A stretch of 64,000 nt of DNA from Aliivibrio_A kagoshimensis (GCF_050337105.1 NZ_JAKJSQ010000002.1:123530-187529), one strand, 5' to 3'; positions 1 through 9,748 are shown, counted from the first letter of the stretch. Translations and numbers: made by a program. The notes: generated from the letters alone by a model not told the origin.

Positions 1-678
1 ATGCTCAATTTTGAGAATTTAACTCTCAAATACAAAGATATGCTGGCGATCCGCCAGCTATCTTTAACCATTGAAAAAGGTGAGAGAGTAGCCATTATTG
101 GCGGTTCGGGTGCTGGCAAAACGACTCTGCTCACACATATCTATCAACAGCTAAAATCAGAGGCAGCCTATTGTTCGCAAAAACAAGGGTTAGTCGATTC
201 ACTTAGCGCGTATCACAATGTCTATATGGGCGCACTTAACCGTCACCATTGGACGTATAATATTGCTAACCTGGTATTCCCCTTTAAACAACCACTTAGC
301 GAAGTACAGGTGCTTTGTGATGAACTAGAGTTGGATTTTCCAATCTCTAAACCGCTTAATGCCCTATCAGGTGGTCAGCGTCAACGTGTTGCACTTGCTA
401 GAGCACTCTATCAACAAAAACCTGTATTTATTGGAGATGAACCTTTTTCTGCTGTCGACCCATTAATGGCTCGGCGTCTGATTGATTTAGTCTTTTCTAG
501 GCATGAGTCAGTGATTATGATCTTGCATGATAAAGGACTGGCGCTTGAACACTTTGATCGAGTAATTGGATTAAGAGGCGGCGAACTCTGCCTTGATATT
601 GGTAAAGACAAAATTACCAATGATATTGTTGATGATTTTTATCTTGATACTGAGCTTCAGGTTGCGAGTAATGGCTGA
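1..678 (+). CDS. Phosphonate-type ABC transporter ATP-binding protein (PhnC-like)
   Basis: A 225-residue ABC ATPase that would energise uptake through the permease encoded immediately downstream. Visible motifs are Walker A GGSGAGKTT at about residues 34-42, the signature LSGGQRQRVALARA from about 122, Walker B with VFIGDEP at about 142-148, and the switch His in ILHDKG. Length and motif layout fit the PhnC family of phosphonate/phosphite importers. The ATG is the first base of the window, so an upstream start cannot be excluded, although MLNFENLTLKY is a normal N-terminus for the family. Its TGA overlaps the start of the permease gene by 8 bases, indicating translational coupling. A PhnD-like binding protein gene would be expected just to the left, outside the window. 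The substrate (phosphonate, phosphite or another anion) is inferred from family only. Confidence 0.83.
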   Translation: MLNFENLTLKYKDMLAIRQLSLTIEKGERVAIIGGSGAGKTTLLTHIYQQLKSEAAYCSQKQGLVDSLSAYHNVYMGALNRHHWTYNIANLVFPFKQPLSEVQVLCDELELDFPISKPLNALSGGQRQRVALARALYQQKPVFIGDEPFSAVDPLMARRLIDLVFSRHESVIMILHDKGLALEHFDRVIGLRGGELCLDIGKDKITNDIVDDFYLDTELQVASNG

Positions 679-2176
679 GCGATTTAGATTTGTCGGATAT
701 TGGCAAAAGATAACATTGGTTCTGTGGTGCTTGGCCATTGTTTGCTTTGTTGTCGCTGATACTGAGATTATCTCTCTTGACCCTTGGAGTGAACTTCATA
801 AACTCGGTATGGGGTTTTTAACACCCGACTTTTTTGCCACTGAATATCTCCTACAAGCCCTGTGGCAAACCGTGAGTTTTGCACTGCTTGGGGTGATACT
901 TGGTTTGATCATTGGTGGTCCGCTTGCCCTCATCTATAGCAGCCGTTGGATTTCCGTAGGATGCTCGGTAGTGCGCTCTATTCATGAGTTATTTTGGGCA
1001 CTACTGTTTCTTCAAGTCTTTGGTTTATCGCCGCTTACGGGCATTTTAGCCATTGCTTTGCCATATGGTGCTACTTTTGCTCGCGTATTTCATGACATCC
1101 TGTTGCAAGCACCACTCTCCACGGATGAAACACTACCCGTCGGTAGCGATCGGATCAGTCGTTACTTCTATGGGCGCATCAGCCATGTTTTACCCTCAAT
1201 ATTAGCCTATATCCGATACCGTTTTGAGTGTTCACTGAGAAGCAGCGCTGTTCTGGGATTCATTGGAATGCCAACGATCGGATTCTACTTAGAGACTGCA
1301 TTTAAGCAGGGGAATTACTCAGAAGGTGCAGCCCTACTGATCATCTTTATTGTGCTTATTGGAACGATCTCTATTTGGTGTCGAGCAAAATTGATTATCG
1401 GTTATATTTTGGCGGCGCTGTATTGGCTTCCTACTATTCCTGATGTAAATACATCTCTGCTGTGGCGTTTCGTGTCACAAGATATATTACCGCCAGCAAT
1501 GCGAAGAGCGGTGGCGAATGACAATCTTGATTGGGATCTGTTGGGCCGCTTAGGAAGCTGGGCCTCAAGGATTTTATCGGAACAAGCGTTACCTGGAGCC
1601 ATTGCCACGTTAGTACTGGCAATTTCAGCTGCGATGATGGCTCATTTCGTAGCCGTTCTATTGACAGGTCTCTCTTCAAAAATATTAGTAGGCAGGCTAT
1701 TTTCTGCCATCATGAGACTATTGTTGGTGATCTTTAGATCCGTTCCTGAGTACATCTATGCCTTTATTTTTATGATGCTGTTGGGGCCGTCAATGTTACC
1801 CGCGATGTTCGCTTTAGCCTTACATAATGGAGCTCTGTTAGCTTTCCTGACAACTCGACAATTAGCATCAACTGAGCTCTCTGAGCATTATAATCAAAAG
1901 ATTGATGGCTACTGTTATGACGTACTGCCTAAGATATACCCTAATATGATGGGGTTACTGTTTTATCGATTTGAAGTAATTCTACGTGAAACGGCCATAT
2001 TTGGGATGCTAGGTGTGGCCACATTAGGTTTCTATATTGATAGCGGTTTTGCCGAAATCCATTACAGTACAGCGTTACTGTTAATGGGCTGCACGGCACT
2101 ACTGAATATAGGTGTAGATATCGTTAGTCGCCGATTATTGAATAACCAATCGGCGTCTATCAGCTGCATGCAATAA
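671..2176 (+). CDS. Double-length PhnE-like ABC transporter permease (two permease units in one chain)
   Basis: Inner-membrane permease partner of the preceding ATPase. The ATG at 671 overlaps the upstream stop codon (676-678) and is preferred over an in-frame ATG at 593 that lies well inside the ATPase gene. The product of 501 residues is about twice a usual PhnE (around 260-280). Two homologous halves can be seen. The first has a membrane block and an ATPase-contact loop ending near VLGFIGMPTIGFYLETAF. The second repeats this pattern, ending near IFGMLGVATLGFYIDSGF. The gene therefore encodes both permease subunits of the transporter as one polypeptide. It converges on the diguanylate cyclase gene with no gap, leaving no room for a separate terminator. 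Confidence 0.82.
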   Translation: MAERFRFVGYWQKITLVLWCLAIVCFVVADTEIISLDPWSELHKLGMGFLTPDFFATEYLLQALWQTVSFALLGVILGLIIGGPLALIYSSRWISVGCSVVRSIHELFWALLFLQVFGLSPLTGILAIALPYGATFARVFHDILLQAPLSTDETLPVGSDRISRYFYGRISHVLPSILAYIRYRFECSLRSSAVLGFIGMPTIGFYLETAFKQGNYSEGAALLIIFIVLIGTISIWCRAKLIIGYILAALYWLPTIPDVNTSLLWRFVSQDILPPAMRRAVANDNLDWDLLGRLGSWASRILSEQALPGAIATLVLAISAAMMAHFVAVLLTGLSSKILVGRLFSAIMRLLLVIFRSVPEYIYAFIFMMLLGPSMLPAMFALALHNGALLAFLTTRQLASTELSEHYNQKIDGYCYDVLPKIYPNMMGLLFYRFEVILRETAIFGMLGVATLGFYIDSGFAEIHYSTALLLMGCTALLNIGVDIVSRRLLNNQSASISCMQ

Positions 2177-4687
2177 TTACTTATTGGTAAATGAAAACTG
2201 GTTGCCACCTAAGTGTTTTGCTTGATACATGGCGTCATCCGCTGACTTAATCAGCTGCTGGCTAGTGGTTCCATCATCAGGGAACATGGCGATGCCTATG
2301 CTGCTTTTTGCCGTGTAATTTATGTCATTCAAGGTCATTGGGCTGTTAATATTATTCACCAATTTCTTGGCGATGATCATGGCTGACTCTCGGTCTGGTA
2401 TCTCATTGACCATGATACAAAATTCATCGCCACCAAACCGTGATGAGAAATCACACTCACGCAAGCTGGTTTTTATCCGTTCTGAGATATTACGGAGTAA
2501 TTCATCACCAACATCATGACCAAAAGTATCATTGATCGCTTTAAAGTGGTCGACATCTAAAAAGAACACAGAAAACAGCACTTTTTTACGGCTAGCAATA
2601 CGCAGATTTTGCTCTAACTGCTGAATAAAGTGGGCTCTATTAGGCAAGCCAGTTAACGAGTCAAAATAGGCCAGCTTGTGAATCTTCTCTTCTGACGCTT
2701 TGGCTTTGGTAATGTTTTTGACAACAATGTAGAGGTTCTCGTCACTATCAAGGCGCTTACAAGACAAGGCAATAATCTGTTTCTCAGAACTGGCTGTTAA
2801 GCACTCAACGTAACAGGTATCTTCATTGCCCTGCTGCCATTCAACAAGGGTAGTTAATACTCGGTCTTTATCGGAAATATGGACTTTATTCATAAAGGAT
2901 TCTAGGGAAGCTTCATGTGTCTCTGCATAATCCAGCAGTAGATATAATCCATTTGACCATACATTGCTGTCACTGGCCGGGTGCCACTCCCAACTGCCCA
3001 TATTGGCAATATCTTGCGAAGTTTCTAATAGCACATTCGATTTTGAGAGGGCCGTGGTTCTTACTTTGACCTGCTGCTTAATTTCATAGGTATGGCCAGC
3101 CAGCACAATCAATAACCAATTGAGTAAACCAGCAACAATGAGTCCTGCTATCAGCAGAAAATAGGTTCCCCAAGGTTCATAAATATAGGGACTAGGGCTG
3201 GTTTGAACAAACTGCCAGTGGGCATTGCCAATTATTATCTCTCTGGTTTCCATTAAGGCAAAGTCATTATGGCGGATTTTATCCAGCAAGGCGTTGTCAC
3301 TTAAATTTGATTGCCCTGAACGGTACAGCAGTTGATTCTTTTTTGTCAGAGGATCATAAAGGGTAATCGACGTATTAGGTAGCGTGTGCATTGAAAAAGC
3401 GGCTTGGGCGGTATCACCTACACGTAGCACAGCTGTCGCGTAACCAAGTAGGAGATTATTGGTATTACTAAAAACGGGCAAAAAGATCAATACGCCAGCT
3501 TGTGATGCTCTCTCTTGCACTAAGCGAATCGGGCGAGTGACCACTTCGTGTTTCAATGATGCAGCTTCATCCAGTGCGGTTCTGCGTGTCTGTTGAGAAT
3601 AGACATCGTATCCGAGTGCATTCCTGTTACTGGCAAAGGGTTCAATGAAGCTGACTACCACATGCTTGTCACGATCTTGAACGGGAATGAGTGATTTATC
3701 TGCGTTGCGTTCTTTTGCGAAAAAATGGATGCCGTCGTTTTGATAAAGTTGGTTCATTGAATGATTAAAATCGACGATGTCATCGTGCTTAACCACCATG
3801 TTCCAAGATAAACCTTGTAGCTCGGGTGATCGTGCAAGAATCGGAGCCGTATACTGCTTAAACGCCGCGGGTGTTAGGTTCTCTTTGCTTAAAATTAGAC
3901 CTGACATGCCATACAACACATCAATGGATGACTGGATTTTATCGTCCACTGAATATGCAAGTAGATTGGCATTATTGATAAATTCTTCTCTTTGACGCTC
4001 TTTTTCTAAATGAGTCATTAAAAAAGAGAGCGCCATGGTTAGAGCAGTTATTGAAAAAAGTGAAAATAGGAAGAGTTTCTGTCGAGGAAGTGGAGCATGC
4101 GCTTTATTGGGGAATAGCACCAATAACCAAGGAAACATTATGATGATCCCTAAGGTATCTCCTGCCCACCAGTTAACCCAGTTTGCAACCACTTGTTCAG
4201 AGCCGATGACTTGCAGTTGCAACATCGAAATACAACCAATAGATGCATTAATTAGTGAACAGAGCACTCCACTGCTGAATAGGAACCGGCAGATAATTCT
4301 CGGTTGATGATATTGAAAAGGAAAACCAACCACTCGCCTTGTGATAAAGGCGCCTACATAGGCTTGCAGTGTCGCTCCGGAAGCAATGATTACGGGAAGC
4401 GTTGGGTTTAGCGGCAGTGAACTGGATGTAAATGCAATATAAATATTAATGAAAAATGAACCGAGAAATACCCCTGGCAGAACTTTATTGCCCCAAAAGA
4501 GGGTGGCTCCGAGGGCAATACCTGCTGCAGGCCAGATGATCGTTGCCAAACCTGGAGGAATAGAGATTAAATGTCCCATGACACCCAACAAAAAGTAGGC
4601 ACAGGTAGTTACAAAGATAGGTATCGTTATATCCTTGAATATATTATGGTTATTAGGCAAGCTATCTTTATATAATACGTCATTCAT
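2177..4687 (-). CDS. Membrane-bound sensory diguanylate cyclase (MASE1-CHASE-GGDEF)
   Basis: Predicted inner-membrane enzyme of 836 residues making cyclic di-GMP from two GTP. The N-terminal third holds many hydrophobic helices with the WPAAGIALG signature of MASE1 sensor domains. A periplasmic CHASE-like domain follows (roughly residues 230-480), then another membrane helix, a weak PAS-like stretch, and a C-terminal GGDEF domain. The catalytic GGDEF is intact at residues 752-756. An RECD inhibitory site stands five residues before it, so product inhibition is expected. No EAL domain is present. The start at 4687 (MNDVLYKD) is preferred because the longer in-frame version from 4789 adds a Cys-rich stretch that does not look like this family, but no strong ribosome site decides it. 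The sensed signal is unknown. Confidence 0.83.
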   Translation of the reverse strand: MNDVLYKDSLPNNHNIFKDITIPIFVTTCAYFLLGVMGHLISIPPGLATIIWPAAGIALGATLFWGNKVLPGVFLGSFFINIYIAFTSSSLPLNPTLPVIIASGATLQAYVGAFITRRVVGFPFQYHQPRIICRFLFSSGVLCSLINASIGCISMLQLQVIGSEQVVANWVNWWAGDTLGIIIMFPWLLVLFPNKAHAPLPRQKLFLFSLFSITALTMALSFLMTHLEKERQREEFINNANLLAYSVDDKIQSSIDVLYGMSGLILSKENLTPAAFKQYTAPILARSPELQGLSWNMVVKHDDIVDFNHSMNQLYQNDGIHFFAKERNADKSLIPVQDRDKHVVVSFIEPFASNRNALGYDVYSQQTRRTALDEAASLKHEVVTRPIRLVQERASQAGVLIFLPVFSNTNNLLLGYATAVLRVGDTAQAAFSMHTLPNTSITLYDPLTKKNQLLYRSGQSNLSDNALLDKIRHNDFALMETREIIIGNAHWQFVQTSPSPYIYEPWGTYFLLIAGLIVAGLLNWLLIVLAGHTYEIKQQVKVRTTALSKSNVLLETSQDIANMGSWEWHPASDSNVWSNGLYLLLDYAETHEASLESFMNKVHISDKDRVLTTLVEWQQGNEDTCYVECLTASSEKQIIALSCKRLDSDENLYIVVKNITKAKASEEKIHKLAYFDSLTGLPNRAHFIQQLEQNLRIASRKKVLFSVFFLDVDHFKAINDTFGHDVGDELLRNISERIKTSLRECDFSSRFGGDEFCIMVNEIPDRESAMIIAKKLVNNINSPMTLNDINYTAKSSIGIAMFPDDGTTSQQLIKSADDAMYQAKHLGGNQFSFTNK

Positions 4688-4877
4688 ATTTATTGAGTGT
4701 ATACAATAAATGAGGCATAGATAGGGTATACAGGTGAAGAGAAGAGCAGAATCACAGTGTACTGTAGATTTTTGACGGATTAGATTCAAATAATGAGATA
4801 TAGATCAATATTATGTAACTGACTATTAACTCATTAGCTCAGTAAGCCTTGTTGCATAATGTTCAGAGTGATGCAAA

Positions 4878-6038
4878 TCAGGATGTTAGTTTAGAACGTT
4901 GTTGTGATCTTGCTATCAAAATATACGCTGTCATGCCATAAATCGCTACCAGCGCCCATAGTTGCACACAACATTGAGCGACTTGATCAAAACTGGCCCC
5001 CATCTGATTGACTCTAAGTAGCCCGTTGATAGCAGGTGTTGCAGGAATAAAATTAGCCACCATGCTGATGAGAGCGGGGATCGCGGAGTTAGGCCAGATA
5101 AATCCGATAGAAAATATCAGTGGCAGTGACATAATAATACCAATGACCGTCGCCAGTTCTGGCCTAGGAATCAATTGTCCAATCACCATGCCTAAAAAAA
5201 TCACTGAAAGCAGCAGCGGAAACATGAACATAACGATATCCGATAAGTTGGCCAGTTGATTGATTTGATAGTATGAAAAACTGAAACCAAAATAGAACAT
5301 GGTGAGCAGTAGGTAAATGGCCATAAGAATAACGGTACGGCACGCCATCAGCTGCAATGGGAAAGCGTTTAGCCAGTAACCGTTAATGCCTTTAGCTTGC
5401 GCTTGTCGTTGTTCACCACCAAGCAGTGACGTTGCAATAAGCAGCGTTTGGTGAAGAATCAAAACAAACACAGCAGGAACTACGTAATGTATGTACCCCA
5501 TGGTGGGATTAAACACTGGCACCATATTGAGTTTGAATGGGGTAAATTGTTCTGAAGCTAAGCTGACGGGCTCACCTGAGAGCAGCCTATGAGAGACTTT
5601 AATTTGTGCTCCAAGTGTTCCGCTAGCGCTAGCTATCCCCTCAACAATCGTGCCATAGACTAAGAAGTAAGCCGCGTCTCCCCCGTAGGCGATAGTTGGC
5701 GTCTGTCCGAGCAGTAGATCACGATAAAAGTGGGGGGGGATCACTACGATACCACTCACCTGATTATTAAGAATCAGTGCTTTTCCCGCATCAATCGATG
5801 AGCGATGTTCAGTAATACGAACTTGAGGGGTCGCTTCAATCATGCGTTCCAACTGTCTGCTCAATTGGCTGTTATCTAAGTTGACCATGACAACCTCTTG
5901 TTGTCGTGGTAACTGCTGACTGTATGGTAGTGGGTAGAGAAAAGAGTACATCAGCACTCCACCAAAAACGGTGAGTAAAAGAGGCTTATGGGTAAATATC
6001 GCCTTAAATTCATGATGCAGCAGTGTTAACCAGCTCAT
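4878..6038 (-). CDS. ABC-2 type efflux permease (YhhJ/YbhR-like), second of pair
   Basis: Inner-membrane protein of 386 residues with the ABC-2 exporter layout: one N-terminal membrane helix (VFGGVLMYSFLYPLPY), a large periplasmic domain of about 150 residues, and five to six C-terminal helices. The periplasmic region contains the VMVNLDNSQLSRQLERM pattern common to this family. It overlaps the preceding permease gene by 4 bases (6035-6038), and the two probably form a heterodimer. It is the last gene of an operon reading TolC-like, HlyD-like, permease, permease. A family member of this kind normally works with an ABC ATPase, and none is encoded next to it. Confidence 0.83.
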   Translation of the reverse strand: MSWLTLLHHEFKAIFTHKPLLLTVFGGVLMYSFLYPLPYSQQLPRQQEVVMVNLDNSQLSRQLERMIEATPQVRITEHRSSIDAGKALILNNQVSGIVVIPPHFYRDLLLGQTPTIAYGGDAAYFLVYGTIVEGIASASGTLGAQIKVSHRLLSGEPVSLASEQFTPFKLNMVPVFNPTMGYIHYVVPAVFVLILHQTLLIATSLLGGEQRQAQAKGINGYWLNAFPLQLMACRTVILMAIYLLLTMFYFGFSFSYYQINQLANLSDIVMFMFPLLLSVIFLGMVIGQLIPRPELATVIGIIMSLPLIFSIGFIWPNSAIPALISMVANFIPATPAINGLLRVNQMGASFDQVAQCCVQLWALVAIYGMTAYILIARSQQRSKLTS

Positions 6039-7198
6039 TGAGAATCCGCCTGAGATGTGGCAGTGAGAGAGAGTCGAGACATTTTAAGGTAGACAATTGG
6101 CATCACGACTAAAAAACAGAGTAGAGACAATAACTGAGGAACGGCAAGTACCAAAGAAGCCCCATAATTAACTTGTTGAACTTGCAGTTCGATATAGTGA
6201 CTGACTGGAAGCAAGCTTCGCCATAATGTCGCCAGTAATGGCATGTCTGTAGCAGGAAATGTGATCCCCATAAAAGCAAAAGCAGGTGCGGTTAACGCAG
6301 CGGCTAAACTCATTGCTCTTGTTGCGTCCAGCGTCACAAAAAAGAGCAGACAAGCAACTGCCTGACAAGCAAACACCATTAGCAGTTGAGCTGCTAATAA
6401 AATGGCCCAACTGCCATGCATTGGCCAAGCGAAAAACCCATATAAAAGCCATAAAAACAGCGTACCGTGTAACCAAAATATCAGCGTGTAGGGCAGCAGT
6501 TTCAACAATAAATTTGTTAAGGGCTGGGAGGAGAGCCATCTGGCTACTCCTGCCTGTCGGCTCTCTTGTGCAATCGCGAGAATAGTTGTGACAACAATAA
6601 ACACTTGCCACAAAGCAGGGAGAGCAGCAGAGACGAGAAATTGGCCGTAATGACTGTTGCTGTTAAAGAGTGGGGTTATTTGATTATCGATAGGAACCGC
6701 AAGACCTAATGCTTGTGAAGGGGTTGGGTTACCAGTCGACATATTTTTAACGGTATCAACCGTAGCAGCTAATGTACCTTGAGCCTGCTGAATAGCCGAA
6801 TTGATTAACTTACCGATTAATACAAATTGCGTGTTATAAAAAACCGTCACGGTGGGTGAGTGACCGAGCAGTGTCTCTTTTTCAAAATTGGCAGGAATGA
6901 CCGCCAGCGCATAGGTGTTACCATTGCGCAACTGTTGGCTGCCACTACGGATTGAAATTGGCTGGTCGCTTACCATCAGAGATGGGCTCGCGTCGTAGTT
7001 TCTAATTAGCGTTCTCGAAAGGCGCGAGTGATCAAGATCAACCACCGCAATGGGGAGATCTCTGGCAATCCCGCTTGAGAATATGGCAGTCATGAGTAGA
7101 AAGAGTGCTATGGGCAGCCACAGCACTAGAGCTCTTAACCAAGGGTCAAGGAGCATCAGTTGGTACTCATGTTTTACTCGATTAAATGCGTGCATCAT
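6035..7198 (-). CDS. ABC-2 type efflux permease, first of pair
   Basis: Inner-membrane protein of 387 residues with the same architecture as its downstream partner. A first helix (LVLWLPIALFLLMTAIF) is followed by a periplasmic domain containing IAVVDLDHSRLSRTLIR and then a C-terminal block of five or more helices. The start follows the HlyD-like gene stop by only 3 bases, so the two are translated together. With the membrane fusion and outer-membrane genes upstream it should form a tripartite exporter spanning both membranes. Substrate is not predictable. A second in-frame ATG lies one codon inside and could be the true start. Confidence 0.83.
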   Translation of the reverse strand: MMHAFNRVKHEYQLMLLDPWLRALVLWLPIALFLLMTAIFSSGIARDLPIAVVDLDHSRLSRTLIRNYDASPSLMVSDQPISIRSGSQQLRNGNTYALAVIPANFEKETLLGHSPTVTVFYNTQFVLIGKLINSAIQQAQGTLAATVDTVKNMSTGNPTPSQALGLAVPIDNQITPLFNSNSHYGQFLVSAALPALWQVFIVVTTILAIAQESRQAGVARWLSSQPLTNLLLKLLPYTLIFWLHGTLFLWLLYGFFAWPMHGSWAILLAAQLLMVFACQAVACLLFFVTLDATRAMSLAAALTAPAFAFMGITFPATDMPLLATLWRSLLPVSHYIELQVQQVNYGASLVLAVPQLLSLLCFLVVMPIVYLKMSRLSLTATSQADSQ

Positions 7199-7201
7199 CG
7201 G

Positions 7202-8188
7202 TTACTGTTTAGGCAGTTCAATCAAAACACTCATTCCTACACGTAAGTCAGCGATAGGCTTAACTGGTCGCGCTTCGATTTCAAAGGTTCTCATATCAAA
7301 ACCTTGTGCAGTATCCGTTGCTCTCCAAGTCGCAAAATCACCCATTACAGAAACATGAGTCACGGTAAACTCAACCTTGTCACTCCCTATGGCAGGGATT
7401 GCAGCGTTAAAGACAGCCCCTTGAACAAATTGATGCAATCGGTCTTCGCGAACGTGAAAAACGGCCCAGGCATCATGCATATCAACAATGCTGACGACGG
7501 GGAAACCTTGAGGAGCCAATTCACCACTCTGCAGTAAGATCTGAGTGACTTCGCCGTTGTTCCAGCTCTCAATTTTGGTGTCTGCCGCATAAGCCTCTAC
7601 TTCTGCAACAGCCCCTGCGGCCATTTTCACTTTTTCACTCGCGGCACGTTTGGTTTCGTCTCGTGCTCCCTCTTTGGCCATGTTATACATCTGGTAAGCG
7701 GCATTCTCAGTATATTTAGCGGCTTGCCACTGGGTGTAGGCTTCGTCTTTTTTCTGCTCAGCAACGACCCCTTCTTGGTAAAGATTTTCAATACGCTTAA
7801 AGGTTTTCTGATACAAAGAGCTGGCTGTTTTTGCTTTTTGCCATTGATCAAGTGCCGCTTGAATCTCCTGCTTTCTCGCCCCTGTCTCAGCCTGTTGCGC
7901 CAAGGCTCCTGCGGCTTCTTCTCCCGCTTTTGCTTGCATCAATTTGGCATCAATCTCAGGGCTTAAAATGCTGAAAATCAGATCGCCTTTACTAACCTGA
8001 TCGCCTTTTTTAACCAGTACCTCATTCACTCTTCCCGCGATTTTCGAGGAGATATTGTATTGCTGGGCTTCTATCTGACCTTGAATTCGTTCTGGTTTGG
8101 GTTGATAAGCAAGCCAAAAGGTGTAGCTGAGCCAGCTAACTAATGCGAGAACAATTACCGCTAACATGATCAAAGGTGACTTACGCAT
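7202..8188 (-). CDS. HlyD-family membrane fusion (periplasmic adaptor) protein
   Basis: Periplasmic adaptor of 328 residues linking the inner-membrane permeases to the outer-membrane channel. It has an N-terminal signal-anchor helix (MLAVIVLALVSWLSYTFWLA). Next comes a biotinyl-lipoyl-like half with ISSKIAGRVNEVLVKKGDQV and a long Ala/Gln/Lys-rich helical hairpin (about residues 80-200). The second beta-barrel half ends in LRVGMSVLIELP. The start overlaps the last base of the upstream TolC-like gene. The closest family pattern is YbhG/EmrA-like adaptors of ABC-2 exporters. Confidence 0.87.
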   Translation of the reverse strand: MRKSPLIMLAVIVLALVSWLSYTFWLAYQPKPERIQGQIEAQQYNISSKIAGRVNEVLVKKGDQVSKGDLIFSILSPEIDAKLMQAKAGEEAAGALAQQAETGARKQEIQAALDQWQKAKTASSLYQKTFKRIENLYQEGVVAEQKKDEAYTQWQAAKYTENAAYQMYNMAKEGARDETKRAASEKVKMAAGAVAEVEAYAADTKIESWNNGEVTQILLQSGELAPQGFPVVSIVDMHDAWAVFHVREDRLHQFVQGAVFNAAIPAIGSDKVEFTVTHVSVMGDFATWRATDTAQGFDMRTFEIEARPVKPIADLRVGMSVLIELPKQ

Positions 8189-9603
8189 TATTGAACCTCT
8201 ACGCCATTGTATTGTTGATATTGATTGAAAGTTTCCATTTCACTACTCAGCGCGAGTAGGCGGGAAAGAGAGAGTACATATTGATAGGCTGCTGATAAAC
8301 GCTGGGTTTTCACGCTAGCGTAATAGGTTTCAGAGTCAACGACGGCTAAAGACGTTGAGAGACCTTGGCTAAAGGCTTTTTCTCGCAGGCTCACATTCTC
8401 TTTCGCCAGCGCTAAACTTGAGGCTAAACTGCGATATTCCTCAAGCGCTTGATCGGCTTCGCGGTAGGTTTTTTCTACTAATAGCGATAGATCTTGCTCT
8501 GCTTGTGAGCGTAGGTAGCCGATCTGTTTCATTGTGCTTTTGGCGGCACTGGTTTTTCCAGAGCGCCCTGAGCTGTCAAGCAGTGGGATATTCACACCGA
8601 TCCCGACCGCCCAGTCTGGTGCGGTTTTAGACGCTAATGTATCGTCCTCATACAAACTGTAATTACCATAAAGGTAAACCTCCGGGTAGTACTTACCACT
8701 CTCAATATTCACCACTCCCGCGGCTTGTTCTTTTTTTGCATCTAAGATCATAAGGCCGGGGTAGCTTATTAAAGTCTTTTCAATAAAGTTTTCCATCTTA
8801 GGGAGGGAGAGGTTGGTAAAGAGTTTGGTAGAAGGAACCGCGGTTTGATTCAGTTTCAGTAACTTACTTAATGCAACTTGAGAGATCTCTAGATCGCGTT
8901 GAGATTTCTGGCGTTCCACTTGCGCTTTGTCGTAAGAGGCTTCAGCTTGAAGGCGCTCTACTTTGGCTATTTGACCATGTTTTTCCAATTTTTTGGCGTG
9001 AGAAAGGTGCTTCGCTAGGCCCTGTTCCGCTTCTACACGAGTTTGCAGGACCTGTTTGGCAAACACCACACCGAAGTAGTATTTGGTTAAATCTTCAAAG
9101 GTAGCTTGCTGCTTCATGGCAAGCAGTTGCGTTGCTTCGGTATTTTGACTTTTTGAGATCTCATTAGCTGCCGCGATTCTACCACCGGTAAAAATTGGCC
9201 AAACAGCGCGAATAGAGCTGGTAAAGACATCTTGATGCGTCAACTGTGACGTAAACATTGAATCCATATTCGCAGGGTTAATGCCAAGAGAACTAGCAAT
9301 ATTACCTGCGGCTACACTTGCACCTGAAGGCATACTCTCTAAAAGATCTGACGGTTTAATTTCAATGGGAGAGTCTAAGTAGGTGTAGTTCGCTGAGACC
9401 GAGATTTGAGGTAGATAGAGATCACGACTGGCGTCTTGTAGGTGCTCAGTTCGCTCAATATTGGCTCGTTCTGCTGCTAATGCGTCGTTATCTTTGAGTA
9501 CTCGGCTCCATGCATCATTAAAGCTAACTTCAGTCGCACTTAAGTGCAACGGGATCAGCATCAGTGCAAGTACGCACCATTTATCACTATTTGACAACTT
9601 CAC
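8188..9603 (-). CDS. TolC-like outer-membrane efflux protein
   Basis: Outer-membrane channel of 471 residues, first gene of the efflux operon. A GTG at 9603 is chosen because GGAG stands six bases upstream and the product then begins with a clean signal peptide (MKLSNSDKWCVLALML, cleavage near LSA). An in-frame TTG at 9624 lacks a ribosome site. The mature protein shows the two-fold repeat of outer-membrane efflux proteins, with Ala/Gln-rich helices and strand segments such as LPQISVSANYTY in the first half and YPEVYLYGNYSLYED in the second. A large insertion (GASVAAGNIASSLGINPANM) near residue 100 is seen in several family members. Confidence 0.87.
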   Translation of the reverse strand: MKLSNSDKWCVLALMLIPLHLSATEVSFNDAWSRVLKDNDALAAERANIERTEHLQDASRDLYLPQISVSANYTYLDSPIEIKPSDLLESMPSGASVAAGNIASSLGINPANMDSMFTSQLTHQDVFTSSIRAVWPIFTGGRIAAANEISKSQNTEATQLLAMKQQATFEDLTKYYFGVVFAKQVLQTRVEAEQGLAKHLSHAKKLEKHGQIAKVERLQAEASYDKAQVERQKSQRDLEISQVALSKLLKLNQTAVPSTKLFTNLSLPKMENFIEKTLISYPGLMILDAKKEQAAGVVNIESGKYYPEVYLYGNYSLYEDDTLASKTAPDWAVGIGVNIPLLDSSGRSGKTSAAKSTMKQIGYLRSQAEQDLSLLVEKTYREADQALEEYRSLASSLALAKENVSLREKAFSQGLSTSLAVVDSETYYASVKTQRLSAAYQYVLSLSRLLALSSEMETFNQYQQYNGVEVQ

Positions 9604-9722
9604 AGTTTGCTCCGAAACAATCAATAAGAATTAGAGTTTTTACTCTAGGGCGGAATATTATCATTTTTAGAAGAAGATAGCAGTGATCAATAAAAGTAAA
9701 TGACAAATAAATGAGAGGTAAA

Positions 9723-9748
9723 TAAAAAACCGCCACGGGGGCGGTTTG
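9723..9748 (-). terminator. Rho-independent terminator of pykA
   Basis: An 8-bp stem (AAACCGCC at 9727-9734 with GGCGGTTT at 9740-9747) and a 5-base loop. On the minus strand the stem is followed by TTTTTATTT, placing it about 20 bases after the pykA stop. Confidence 0.9.
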
